This document shows positions 6,442-14,831 of a stretch of 20,547 bases of DNA, piece after piece. Position numbers and translations under genes: made by a program. Origin of the DNA: DATARH01 sp036264235 (GTDB taxonomy: Bacteria; Pseudomonadota; Alphaproteobacteria; ATCC43930; CGMCC-115725); contig DATARH010000133.1 in assembly GCA_036264235.1 (NCBI GenBank), positions 1 to 20,547 on the forward strand, read 5' to 3'. The notes under the pieces were generated by a model. That model saw only the letters and a program-made list of their open reading frames with translations. It searched no databases and was not told the origin of the DNA. The stretch's first letter is position 1; each line of letters starts with the position of its first letter.

Positions 6442-8216
6442 TCCGCCGCCAGTTTGCCGCCCCGGCTATAGACCGGGACCTCGCTCCACTTGCGCTCGCG
6501 GCGCATACGGTCGCGCAGCGATGCGGTCGTGGCCTCGTCCACTGCGAGCGGCTTTCCGGACAGCGCAACGCCGTAATCGTCGCGGGCCGCGCGGGGGCTG
6601 ACGAACTCGTTCAGCACGTCGCGCAACACCAGCGCCGGGTCGCGCTCCAAGGGATCGCCCCAGCCGCCGCCGCCGGCGACCTCGTGGCGGAACAGGTCGC
6701 CCTCTTTCATCGTAATCGTCAGCTTCGACGGCAGCGGCGCTGGGTTCCGGTCCGGGTTCAGGTAATTCATCGACTGCTTGCCCGGCCCGCCGCCATAGAG
6801 CCCGAACGGCCGGAAGTCGCGCCGGTCGGAGCGCACCTGCAGGATCGCCTCCTGGACCAGAAGCCGATACTCGCGGCGAAACGGCGCCCCGCCGCGGAAC
6901 CTGCCGGGCCCCATCGCGTCCTGGATGAATTCGTAGGCTGTGATCTGCAGCGGCTGTTCGGTTTCGGTCGCTTCGATCGGCTGCGAGGCCATGTTGGCGT
7001 AGATGTGCGAGTTGCCGTCGAGCCCATCGGCATAGGGTCGCGCGCCCCAGGCGCAGCAGGTGAAATCGACATAGATGAATGGGGAGCGGTCGTTGTGATA
7101 GCCGCCGATCGACACGCCGGTGTTGCCGCCGTCGGAGGCGGCGAACACCTGGTCGGGCAGCATCTTGGCGAGGGCGCCGAACATGCAATCGACCATGCGG
7201 AACCCGGTGAGGCCGCGCGCGGCGCAGGCGCCCGGCAGCACCATATTGGCGATCGTGCCCTCTGGCGCCTCGACGGTGATCGCGCGGAACACGCCCTCAT
7301 TGGTCGGGATGTTCTGCGGCAGGATCGAGCGGATGCCGCAATAGCTCGCCGATTTCGTGTAGCTGAGCGTGTTGTTGATGGCGCCCTTGACCTGTGGCGC
7401 GGTGCCGGTCCAATCGACATGGATCGCATCGCCCTTCTTGGTGACGGTCACCTTCAGCGGGATCGGCTTGCCGACATCGATGCCGTCATCGTCGATATGG
7501 TCGAGAAAGTCGTAGATGCCATCCGGCAAGTCGCGGATCGCGGCGCGCGTCATGCGTTCGGCGTAGTCGACCAGCTCGGTCATATAGCTCGCGAGCTTGT
7601 CGGCACCGTAATGCGCCGCCAATTCCAGCACCGAATTTTCGGCAATATGGCACGCGGCGAGCTGCGCCCGCAGATCGCCGAACACCTTGACCGGCATCCG
7701 GACGTTGGTCTCGATCAGCCCGAACAAAGTCTCGTTGCGGTGGCCGCGGTCGTAGAGCTTCAGGGGCGGGATGCGCAGCCCTTCCTGATAGATTTCGGTC
7801 GAGTCGGATGCGTTCGAGCCTGGCACTCTTCCGCCGACATCGGTGTGGTGGCACACGGCGCAGGCCCACGCGACGCGCCTATCGCGCTCGAAGATCGGCT
7901 TGAAGATGAACACATCCGGCAGGTGCATGCCGCCGCGGAACGGGTCGTTGAGGATGAACACGTCGCCGGCGTGCACATCGTCGGCAAAGGTCTGTTTGAC
8001 CGAGGCGATCGCGGTCGGCATCGAGCCGAGATGGCCGGGCAGGGTCAGGCCCTGCGCGACCAGGACGCCGGCACCGTCGAACAGCGCTGTGGAGTAATCC
8101 ATGTTGTCCTTGAGCACGCCCGAATAGGTCGTGCGGAACACGGTCAGCGCCATCTCGTCGGCGATCCCGAACAGCGCGTTCTTGAACAACTCGAATTCGA
8201 TCGGATCGCTGACCAT
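6438..8216 (-). CDS. hyuB: Hydantoinase/oxoprolinase, B subunit (N-methylhydantoinase B type)
   Basis: The 592-residue protein carries family motifs near the N-terminus: NDPFRGGMHLPD (90-101), HHTDVGG (123-129) and EIYQEGLRIPPLKL (141-154). A glycine-rich stretch (G-G-G-G-W-G-D-P) lies near the C-terminus. HyuB proteins provide the hydrolytic half of the ATP-dependent hydantoinase/oxoprolinase complex. The ATG at 8216 follows GAGGTGGG by 2 nt, and its stop overlaps the hyuA start. It is the first gene of the leftward operon and diverges from the first substrate-binding protein gene across 187 bp, so a shared control region is likely. The family assignment is strong; substrate specificity cannot be read. 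Confidence 0.9.
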   Translation of the reverse strand: MVSDPIEFELFKNALFGIADEMALTVFRTTYSGVLKDNMDYSTALFDGAGVLVAQGLTLPGHLGSMPTAIASVKQTFADDVHAGDVFILNDPFRGGMHLPDVFIFKPIFERDRRVAWACAVCHHTDVGGRVPGSNASDSTEIYQEGLRIPPLKLYDRGHRNETLFGLIETNVRMPVKVFGDLRAQLAACHIAENSVLELAAHYGADKLASYMTELVDYAERMTRAAIRDLPDGIYDFLDHIDDDGIDVGKPIPLKVTVTKKGDAIHVDWTGTAPQVKGAINNTLSYTKSASYCGIRSILPQNIPTNEGVFRAITVEAPEGTIANMVLPGACAARGLTGFRMVDCMFGALAKMLPDQVFAASDGGNTGVSIGGYHNDRSPFIYVDFTCCAWGARPYADGLDGNSHIYANMASQPIEATETEQPLQITAYEFIQDAMGPGRFRGGAPFRREYRLLVQEAILQVRSDRRDFRPFGLYGGGPGKQSMNYLNPDRNPAPLPSKLTITMKEGDLFRHEVAGGGGWGDPLERDPALVLRDVLNEFVSPRAARDDYGVALSGKPLAVDEATTASLRDRMRRERKWSEVPVYSRGGKLAAE

Positions 8217-8297
8217 CGCCCACCTCGGTCCGGGAGGCGGCGATTGCAGCCCAGGAGAGCCGGGCGATCAAGGCTAACCTCAGCCACTTGGGTTGTT

Positions 8298-8310
8298 CAT
8301 GGCAGCCATG
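8298..8310. promoter_or_regulatory. 13-bp palindrome in the hyuB/SBP1 divergent region
   Basis: CATGGCAGCCATG is a perfect palindrome around a central A. It lies between a possible plus-strand -35 (TTGGGT, 8288-8293) and -10 (TAACAT, 8312-8317) with an 18-nt spacer. That is where an operator for a repressor would be. The promoter boxes are weak matches and no regulator gene is in the window. Confidence 0.3.
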
Positions 8311-8403
8311 CTAACATCGCAGAACAAGGCCAGACGGGGCGAACCCGCAAGAGCTCGTGAACAGATGCCGGCAGGCGGCTGCCTTCCGGCGATGGAGGCA
8401 TCG

Positions 8404-10035
8404 ATGGCGCAACGTCTGCGAGTGCTCGCGGCTGCGGGCGCACTGGCATCACTGCTCCCGACCGCGCCGGCCTCGGCGCAGCAATCGGGGGGCGTCCTGC
8501 GGGTTGGGCACTTCACCAGCCCGGCCAGCATGTCGATGCTCGAAGAATCGACGGTGGCGGTCAATCGGCCGATCATGGCCGTGTTCAACAATCTCGTCCT
8601 ATTCAAGCAGGACGAGCCACAGAACACGCCGGACGCGATCGTCCCCGAACTCGCGACCGGCTGGACCTGGAGCGAGGACGGCGCCGAACTGACCTTTGCG
8701 CTGCGCACAGGCGTCAAATGGCACGACGGCAAGCCGTTCACCGCCGCCGATGTCAAATGCACGCTCGACCTGCTGCAGGGGAAGGCGAAGGACAAGCTGC
8801 GCATCAACCCGCGCAAGGATTGGTTCGACAACGTCTCAGAGGTCACGACGAGCGGCGATAACGAGGTGACCTTTCATCTGAAGCGGCAACAGACGTCCTT
8901 GCTGTCAATGATGGCGACCGGCTGGACGCCGATCTACCCGTGCCACGTCTCGCCGGCGCAGATGCGGTTGCATCCGATCGGCACCGGTCCGTTCAAATTC
9001 GTCGAGTTCAAGCCGAACCAGTCGATCGCGCTGACCCGCAATTCGGACTACTGGAAACCGGGACGGCCGTATCTCGACGGTATCGAATACCGCATCATCC
9101 CGGATGTTTCGACACGGCTGCTGTCGTTCATCAGCGGCAACGAAGACGTGTATTTCGGCGTCACGATGCCGCAATTGAAGGATGTCAAGACGCAGATGCC
9201 GCAGGCGATCTGCGACTCCTTCACGGCCAATGTCGCGCGCAACTTGCTCGTCAACCGCGACGCGCCGCCGTTCGACAATCCGGAACTGCGGCGGGCGATG
9301 TCGCTGACCATCGACCGCCAGGCATTCGTCGACATCATTGCCGATGGACAGGGAGCCATCGGCGGCGTCATGCAGCCGCCGCCGGAAGGAATCTGGGGTA
9401 TGCCGCCATACGCGATGCGCAACCTGCCGGGCTACGATACCGACATCGCATCGAGCCGGGCCAAGGCCACGGCGATCATGGAAAAGCTCGGTTACGGCCC
9501 CGAGCACCGGCTGAACATCACGCTCTCGACGCGCAATGTCGCGCCCTATCGCGATCCCGCCGTGGTGCTGATCGACCAGCTGAAGAAGATCTACATCGAT
9601 GCCGACCTCAATCCGATCGACACGACCCAGTGGTATCCGACGCTGATGCGCAAGGACTACAAGATCGCGATGAACATCACCGAGACCGCGGTCGACGATC
9701 CGGATGTCGCGTTCTATGAGAACTACCATTGCGGCTCGCCACGCAATTACACCAACTACTGCAATCCCGAAGTCGACAAGCTGATCGACCGGCAATCGGC
9801 GGAGGCCGACACACAGAAGCGGAAAAAGCTGGTGTGGGAAATCGAACGCAAGCTGATCGAGGATGACGCCCGGCCGATCCTGTTCTACAACCGCGCCGCG
9901 AATTGCCGCAGGCCGGAGGTCAAGGGGCTGATGACGCAAGTCAACAGCATCTACAACCAGTCGCGTTTCGAGGATCTGTCGATCGAACAGGGAGTCGGCA
10001 GCAGCTCGTCCAAACCGGGCAAAAAACAGAAATAG
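8404..10035 (+). CDS. ABC transporter substrate-binding protein, family 5 (first of three)
   Basis: The ATG at 8404 is chosen because GGAGG (8394-8398) lies 5 nt upstream and it gives a clean Sec signal peptide ending ASA|QQ after residue 25. The 543-residue product is a periplasmic binding protein of the peptide/opine/nickel class (SBP_bac_5). It has the usual landmarks: PELATGWTWSEDG, then a WHDGKPFTAADVKCT segment, HPIGTGPFKFVEF, and an RRAMSLTIDRQAF helix. It should deliver its ligand to an inner-membrane ABC permease, but none is in the window. It has a C-terminal tail (roughly residues 525-543, Ser/Lys-rich, ending SSSSKPGKKQK) that its two neighbours lack. It is probably induced together with hyuBA from the divergent region. 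The ligand is unknown. Confidence 0.88.
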   Translation: MAQRLRVLAAAGALASLLPTAPASAQQSGGVLRVGHFTSPASMSMLEESTVAVNRPIMAVFNNLVLFKQDEPQNTPDAIVPELATGWTWSEDGAELTFALRTGVKWHDGKPFTAADVKCTLDLLQGKAKDKLRINPRKDWFDNVSEVTTSGDNEVTFHLKRQQTSLLSMMATGWTPIYPCHVSPAQMRLHPIGTGPFKFVEFKPNQSIALTRNSDYWKPGRPYLDGIEYRIIPDVSTRLLSFISGNEDVYFGVTMPQLKDVKTQMPQAICDSFTANVARNLLVNRDAPPFDNPELRRAMSLTIDRQAFVDIIADGQGAIGGVMQPPPEGIWGMPPYAMRNLPGYDTDIASSRAKATAIMEKLGYGPEHRLNITLSTRNVAPYRDPAVVLIDQLKKIYIDADLNPIDTTQWYPTLMRKDYKIAMNITETAVDDPDVAFYENYHCGSPRNYTNYCNPEVDKLIDRQSAEADTQKRKKLVWEIERKLIEDDARPILFYNRAANCRRPEVKGLMTQVNSIYNQSRFEDLSIEQGVGSSSSKPGKKQK

Positions 10036-10047
10036 CCGACTTCCATT

Positions 10048-10071
10048 GGGACCGCTCTGCGTGCCGGTCCC
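10048..10071 (+). other. Hairpin in the SBP1-SBP2 intergenic region
   Basis: GGGACCG (10048-10054) pairs perfectly with CGGTCCC (10065-10071) around a 10-nt loop, 12 nt after the SBP1 stop. No T-run follows. It may stabilise the upstream mRNA or attenuate transcription into the next gene. Confidence 0.35.
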
Positions 10072-10203
10072 CCCGGCTTGAGCGGGTCGCGGACCTCGTT
10101 CGATATTGCCGCCAGCAAAGATAAGTGCGGCCGCAATCGCGCGATGCTATCAATGCCGCCGAGAGAGGCGGTGCGACAGCCGCCCCAGTTGCAGGGAGGC
10201 GGG

Positions 10204-11802
10204 ATGAGGCGAAAGCGGCACCTCTTTGCGGCCGTCGCCGCAACGGCATTCGGCCTCGCTGCGGCGCTTCCGGCCGCGGCGCAGAAGCCCGGCGGTGTCC
10301 TGCGGGTCTATCACCGCGACAGCCCGGCCAGCATGTCGATCCTGGAGGAAGCGACCCTGTCGGTGCTGATGCCGGTGATGGGCGTGTTCAACAACCTCGT
10401 CGTTTATGACCAGCACGTTGCCCAGAATAGCCTCGCCTCGGTTCGCCCGGAACTGGCGACCGATTGGTCGTGGAACGAGGACCGCACTGAGCTGACCTTT
10501 CGGCTGCGCACAGGCGTCAAATGGCACGACGGCAAGCCGTTCACCGCGGCCGACGTAAAATGCACCTGGGATTTGCTGCTCGGAAAATCCTCGGACAAGC
10601 TGCGGCTCGACCCGCGCCGGTCCTGGTACGAGAACGTCAAATCGGTCGAGGCCGATGGCGCCGATACGGCCCGTTTCGTGCTTGGCCGGCCGCAGCCGGC
10701 GCTGCTCGCGTTGCTCGCCTCGGGCTGGTCACCGGTTTATCCGTGCCACGTCCCACCGGTGCAGATGCGACACCACCCGATCGGCACGGGACCGTTCAAA
10801 TTTGTCGAATACAAACCGAACGAGCGCATCGTCGTCGGCCGCAACCCCGACTATTGGAAAGAGGGCCGGCCCTATCTCGACGGCATCGAATACACGATCA
10901 TCCCGAACCGCTCGACCGCGCTGCTCGGCTTCATGGCCGGAAAGTTCGACCTTACCTTCCCATATGACGTGTCGATCCCGCTGTTGAAGGAGGTCCGCGA
11001 TCAGGCGCCGCAGGCCGAATGCGTGTTGGCGCCGCTTAATGCGACCCGCAACGTGATCATCAACCGCGAGGCACCGCCGTTTGACAATCCGGAGGTGCGC
11101 CGCGCGATCCAGCTCAGCCTCGACCGCAAGACCTTCATCGACATTCTCGGTGACGGCGACGGCGATATCGGGGGCGCGATGTTGCCGCCGCCCGCCGGGA
11201 TCTGGGGATTGCCGCCGGAAAAATTGGCCGATCTGCCCGGCTATGGTCCCGATTTCGAGAAGAATCGTTCCGAGGCGCGCGCCCTTATGATGAAGGCCGG
11301 GTTCGGGCCGGACAAGCCGCTTGCCGTCAAGCTGGCGGCGCGCAATATCGCGATCGCCCGCGACCCGGCGGTGATCCTGATCGACCAGCTGAAGACGATC
11401 GGCATCGACGCCGAGCTGGAGCCGGTCGAGACCGCGAACTGGTACCCAAAGCTGGCGCGCAAGGATTACCTGATCGGTCTCAACCTTACCGCCAACGCGG
11501 TCGACGACCCGGATCAGCACCTCTTCGAGCATTACAGCTGCCATTCGGATCGCAACGTCACCGGCCACTGCAATCCACCGCTCGAGGAGATGTTCGTGCG
11601 TCAGTCGAGCGAGGCCGACCAGGAAAAGCGCAAAGAGCTCGTGTGGGAGATCGACCGCCGGCTGCAGCAGGACGGCGCGCGTCCGATCATCTTCCACTAC
11701 AAGGCCGCGACCTGCCTGCAGCCGGCAGTCAAGAACCTGACGGTCATGGTCAACAGCATCTACAACGCCTGGCGGTTCGAAGACGTCTGGCTCGACCGCT
11801 AA
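10204..11802 (+). CDS. ABC transporter substrate-binding protein, family 5 (second of three)
   Basis: The ATG at 10204 follows GGGAGG (10194-10199) and starts a typical signal peptide (MRRKR, hydrophobic core, AAA|QK after residue 26). Upstream in-frame starts from 10078 would add an unlikely leader. The mature part of the 532-residue protein is clearly paralogous to both flanking genes along its whole length (about 60% identical by eye). It shares the S-P-A-S-M-S segment after the signal peptide, WHDGKPFTAADVKCTW, GTGPFKFVEY and the C-terminal WRFEDVWLDR. It is followed 22 bp later by the third copy, so these two are surely co-transcribed. The ligand is unknown; a peptide, opine or hydantoin-like compound fits the neighbourhood only by inference. 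Confidence 0.88.
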   Translation: MRRKRHLFAAVAATAFGLAAALPAAAQKPGGVLRVYHRDSPASMSILEEATLSVLMPVMGVFNNLVVYDQHVAQNSLASVRPELATDWSWNEDRTELTFRLRTGVKWHDGKPFTAADVKCTWDLLLGKSSDKLRLDPRRSWYENVKSVEADGADTARFVLGRPQPALLALLASGWSPVYPCHVPPVQMRHHPIGTGPFKFVEYKPNERIVVGRNPDYWKEGRPYLDGIEYTIIPNRSTALLGFMAGKFDLTFPYDVSIPLLKEVRDQAPQAECVLAPLNATRNVIINREAPPFDNPEVRRAIQLSLDRKTFIDILGDGDGDIGGAMLPPPAGIWGLPPEKLADLPGYGPDFEKNRSEARALMMKAGFGPDKPLAVKLAARNIAIARDPAVILIDQLKTIGIDAELEPVETANWYPKLARKDYLIGLNLTANAVDDPDQHLFEHYSCHSDRNVTGHCNPPLEEMFVRQSSEADQEKRKELVWEIDRRLQQDGARPIIFHYKAATCLQPAVKNLTVMVNSIYNAWRFEDVWLDR

Positions 11803-11824
11803 ACCGCAGCCTGGGAGGCGCCTG

Positions 11825-13414
11825 ATGATCCCGAAACCGTTCGCCGCGATCTCGTTGGCCGGTTTGTTGCTGTTTCCTGCGAGCGTATCAGCGCAGAAAC
11901 CGGGCGGCGTCCTGCGGCTGCACACCCTCGATAGCCCGGCGAGCATGTCGATCCACGAGGAATCCACGGTGTTCGCCGAGCGGCCGGTCATGGCGGTGTT
12001 CAACAACCTCGTGATCTTCGACCAGCATGTGGCGCAAAACAGTATGGCCTCGATCAAGCCCGAGCTAGCCACCGACTGGGCCTGGAGCGAGGACGGCAAG
12101 GAGCTCGTCTTTCACTTGCACAAGGGCATTAAGTGGCATGACGGAAAACCGTTCACCGCCGCCGACGTCAAATGCACCTGGGATTTGCTGCAGGGCAAAG
12201 CCGCCGAGAAGTTGCGGCTCAATCCGCGGAAAGCCTGGTACAGCAACCTGGTCGAGGTTACCACGAACGGCGATTACCAGGCGACCTTCGTCCTCAAGCG
12301 GCCGCAACCCGCGTTCGTTGCCTTGCTCGCCAGCGGCATGTCGCCGGTCTATCCATGCCATGTCTCGCCGGCGCAGATGCGGCAGCACCCGATCGGCACG
12401 GGACCGTTCAAATTTGTCGAGTTCAAGCCCAACGAGGCGATCCGCCTGACCCGCAACCCGGACTACTGGAAACCGGGGCTGCCGTATCTCGACGGCGTCG
12501 AGTACATCATCTCGCGCAACCGCTCGACCGTGATCCTCGCCTTCATCAGTAAGCAATACGACCTGACAATGGCTGGCACCGTCACCGTGCCGCTGATGAA
12601 GGACATCATCAACCAGCGCCCCGACGCGACCTGCGTGTTGCCGGCCGGCAGCGTCAGCACCAACCTGATCGTCAATTTGTCGAAGCCGCCCTTCGACAAC
12701 GCGGATCTGCGCCGGGCAATGGCGCTGACGCTCGACCGCAAAGCCTTCATCGATATTCTGACCCAAGGCACCGGTCTAAAGGCCGCCGCGATGCAACCGC
12801 CGCCGGGCGGGCTCTGGGGCATGCCGGAAGAAATGCTCGAAAAGCTTCCCGGTTACGGCGCCGATATCGCCAAGAACCGGTCCGAAGCGCGCGAACTCAT
12901 GAAAAATCTCGGCTATGGGCCGGACAAGCATCTGGCGGTCAGGGTCTCGACCCGGGATATTCCGCCGTATCGCGATCCGGCGGTGATCCTGCTCGACCAG
13001 CTGAAGGAGATTTATATCGACGGCGAGCTCGAAACGGTCGATACGACGCAATGGTATCCGAAGGTCCAGCGCAAGGACTACACGGTGGCGCTCAACCTGA
13101 CCGGAACCCAGGTGGACGATCCGGACGCGCTGTTCTACGAGAATTACGCCTGCGGCGGCGTCGGCAATTACAACGGCTATTGCAACTCCGAGATCGACAA
13201 ACTGATCGACCGTCAGTCGATGGAGCCGGACCAGAACAAGCGCAAGCGCCTGGTTTGGGAGATCGAGCGCCGCCTGACCGAGGACGGCGCCAAGCCGCTC
13301 GTCTACTTTAATAAGGGTGCGACCTGCTGGCAGCCCGATGTCAAGAACCTGACCGTGATGGAAAACAGCATCTACAACGGCTGGCGCATGGAGGACATCT
13401 GGCTCGACCGGTAA
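11825..13414 (+). CDS. ABC transporter substrate-binding protein, family 5 (third of three)
   Basis: The ATG at 11825 has GGGAGG (11813-11818) 6 nt upstream and opens a signal peptide cut at VSA|QK after residue 23. The 529-residue protein carries the same landmarks as its two neighbours, including SPASMS, WHDGKPFTAADVKCTW, HPIGTGPFKFVEF and WRMEDIWLDR at the C-terminus. It shares a 35-nt stretch identical to the second copy. Its stop lies only 3 bp from the stop of the convergent VOC gene. The three copies differ most in the middle (roughly residues 220-290), where ligand contacts of the large lobe may fall, so each could bind a different variant of the substrate. Confidence 0.88.
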   Translation: MIPKPFAAISLAGLLLFPASVSAQKPGGVLRLHTLDSPASMSIHEESTVFAERPVMAVFNNLVIFDQHVAQNSMASIKPELATDWAWSEDGKELVFHLHKGIKWHDGKPFTAADVKCTWDLLQGKAAEKLRLNPRKAWYSNLVEVTTNGDYQATFVLKRPQPAFVALLASGMSPVYPCHVSPAQMRQHPIGTGPFKFVEFKPNEAIRLTRNPDYWKPGLPYLDGVEYIISRNRSTVILAFISKQYDLTMAGTVTVPLMKDIINQRPDATCVLPAGSVSTNLIVNLSKPPFDNADLRRAMALTLDRKAFIDILTQGTGLKAAAMQPPPGGLWGMPEEMLEKLPGYGADIAKNRSEARELMKNLGYGPDKHLAVRVSTRDIPPYRDPAVILLDQLKEIYIDGELETVDTTQWYPKVQRKDYTVALNLTGTQVDDPDALFYENYACGGVGNYNGYCNSEIDKLIDRQSMEPDQNKRKRLVWEIERRLTEDGAKPLVYFNKGATCWQPDVKNLTVMENSIYNGWRMEDIWLDR

Positions 13415-13417
13415 CCG

Positions 13418-13978
13418 TCAGCCCGATGCTTTCTCGAACGCCCCGTCGAATTCGCGCTGCCATTCCTCGGTTGTGGTGAATCCCGGCAGAGTGCGGGCAT
13501 CGGCCAAAGTCCTTTCCTTCAGCTTCGTGTCCTCGAGGTCGTAGTCGACATCGAAACGGCAGGGTTGCGTGGCGTGCCAAGGCGTCTGGGTGAAGATTTC
13601 GATGCGGTTGTCCTCGGGGTCGCGGAAATAGATCGACCAGGTATTGGCATGCGACACCGGCTCGGGCTTCGCATGCGGCAGGTGGCGCACTTTTTCATAG
13701 ACCCGGCGCACCTCGTCGAGGCTATCGACGCGGAACGCGACATGACCGATGCCGCCGCCGACGTTGCTCGCCGCCGCTCCGGCCTCGGCCGGGATCAGCA
13801 CAATCTGGTGGTGCTCCTCAGGGCTGTGGCTGAGGAAGATCAGTTCCCGGCCCTTGGCCGGGCCGCGGTCGAGCAAGCCGCGGTCGCTGACGATGAAGCC
13901 GAGCGCCTCGGCATAGAACTTTGCAAGCGCCGCCGGGTCGCGGGCACGGATTTCGAAATGGCTGACCGTGTAACCCAT
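13418..13978 (-). CDS. VOC family protein (glyoxalase/extradiol dioxygenase fold)
   Basis: The start at 13978 is supported by AGGAGG 9 nt upstream; the longer open frame reaching 14677 is only the antisense of the RraA gene. The 186-residue product has two beta-alpha-beta-beta-beta modules. The expected metal ligands are H7 (SHFEIRARD), H79 (GHVAFRV) and E127 (NRIEIF), matching the His-His-Glu set of type I extradiol dioxygenases and related VOC enzymes. A C-terminal extension of about 45 residues (WHATQPCRF onward) resembles the tail of catechol-2,3-dioxygenase-like proteins in degradative clusters. A second-row metal such as Fe(II) or Mn(II) is likely. The reaction is not determined: dioxygenase, isomerase or lyase are all possible. 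It diverges from the RraA gene across 129 bp. Confidence 0.85.
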   Translation of the reverse strand: MGYTVSHFEIRARDPAALAKFYAEALGFIVSDRGLLDRGPAKGRELIFLSHSPEEHHQIVLIPAEAGAAASNVGGGIGHVAFRVDSLDEVRRVYEKVRHLPHAKPEPVSHANTWSIYFRDPEDNRIEIFTQTPWHATQPCRFDVDYDLEDTKLKERTLADARTLPGFTTTEEWQREFDGAFEKASG

Positions 13979-14107
13979 CGTACCAATCCTCCTGGGGGAC
14001 CTTCTGTCCCGATCATGCGGGAAACCCTCGCGGCGGAAAAGCCCTTGCGGCAGCGCCGCCTTGCCCATAAAGCGAGAGGCCTTCCCCGCGACCCCGGAGA
14101 TTTGCCG

Positions 14108-14815
14108 ATGCCCTCGCTGCCCGATCCGAAGAGCCTCGAAGCGCTGCGCGCCTGGGATACGCCGACGATCTGCAACGCGCTGGAGATCGTGGCCCCGGCG
14201 CGCCGCGCCTATGGCTTCACCCGACGGCCGCTGGTCGCGCCGTTCCCGGAGTTGAAGCCGGTCGTCGGTTTCGCCCGCACCGCGCTGATCCGCTCGCGCG
14301 AGCCGCACCCGCGGGACCGCGAAAGCGCGACCCGCATGCGGCTCGGCTACTACGAGCACATCGCGTCGCAGCCGCTGCCGAGCCTCTCGGTGATCCAGGA
14401 CATCGATGGGCCCGACACCGGCTTCGGCGCGTTCTGGGGCGAGGTGCAGACGCATGTCCATGCCGGGCTCGGCTGCGTCGGGGTGATCACCGACGGCTCG
14501 GTGCGGGACCTCGATGCCATGTCGCCCGATTTCTTCGTGCTCGCCGGCTCCGTGATGCCGTCGCACGCGCACGTCCATCTGGTCGATTTTGGCGGCACCG
14601 TCAGCGTCGCCGGCATGGTTGTCTCGGCCAACGACGTGATCCATGCCGACCGGCACGGCGCCGTCATCGTGCCGCATGACGTTGTCGACAAGATCCCGGA
14701 CGCGGTCGATCTTCTCGCCCGTCGCGAGGGCGTCATCATCGAAGCCTCAAAGCAGCCCGGCTTCTCGATCGAGCGGCTTCGCCAGGCATTCCGTGAACAG
14801 GAGGATATCCACTGA
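14108..14815 (+). CDS. RraA family protein (HMG/oxaloacetate aldolase-decarboxylase-like)
   Basis: The 235-residue protein matches the RraA/HMG-aldolase family. It has the D-T-P-T-I-C-N-A-L start (17-25), a glycine-rich loop with F-W-G-E (109-112), and the signature VITDGSVRDLDAM (126-138), in which R133 and D134 correspond to the substrate- and metal-binding Arg-Asp pair. A second motif, NDVIHADRHGAVIVP (175-189), follows. Relatives cleave 4-hydroxy-4-methyl-2-oxoglutarate or decarboxylate oxaloacetate with Mg2+; the RNase E-inhibitor role belongs to other members. The start at 14108 is supported only by a weak GGAGA; an in-frame ATG near 14014 is possible but adds a tail unlike the family. 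It is convergent with kup, with 16 bp between stops. Confidence 0.83.
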   Translation: MPSLPDPKSLEALRAWDTPTICNALEIVAPARRAYGFTRRPLVAPFPELKPVVGFARTALIRSREPHPRDRESATRMRLGYYEHIASQPLPSLSVIQDIDGPDTGFGAFWGEVQTHVHAGLGCVGVITDGSVRDLDAMSPDFFVLAGSVMPSHAHVHLVDFGGTVSVAGMVVSANDVIHADRHGAVIVPHDVVDKIPDAVDLLARREGVIIEASKQPGFSIERLRQAFREQEDIH

Positions 14816-14831
14816 ACCGGTAGCGCGGCGC

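Noticed and set aside
6684..8360. Plus-strand open frame of 558 codons opposite hyuB
   Set aside because: It is antisense to a clear HyuB protein, with an Arg/Asp/His-rich shadow composition and no domain.
13979..14677. Upstream extension of the VOC open frame giving 419 codons
   Set aside because: The extra part is antisense to the RraA gene; a good ribosome site and family length support the start at 13978.
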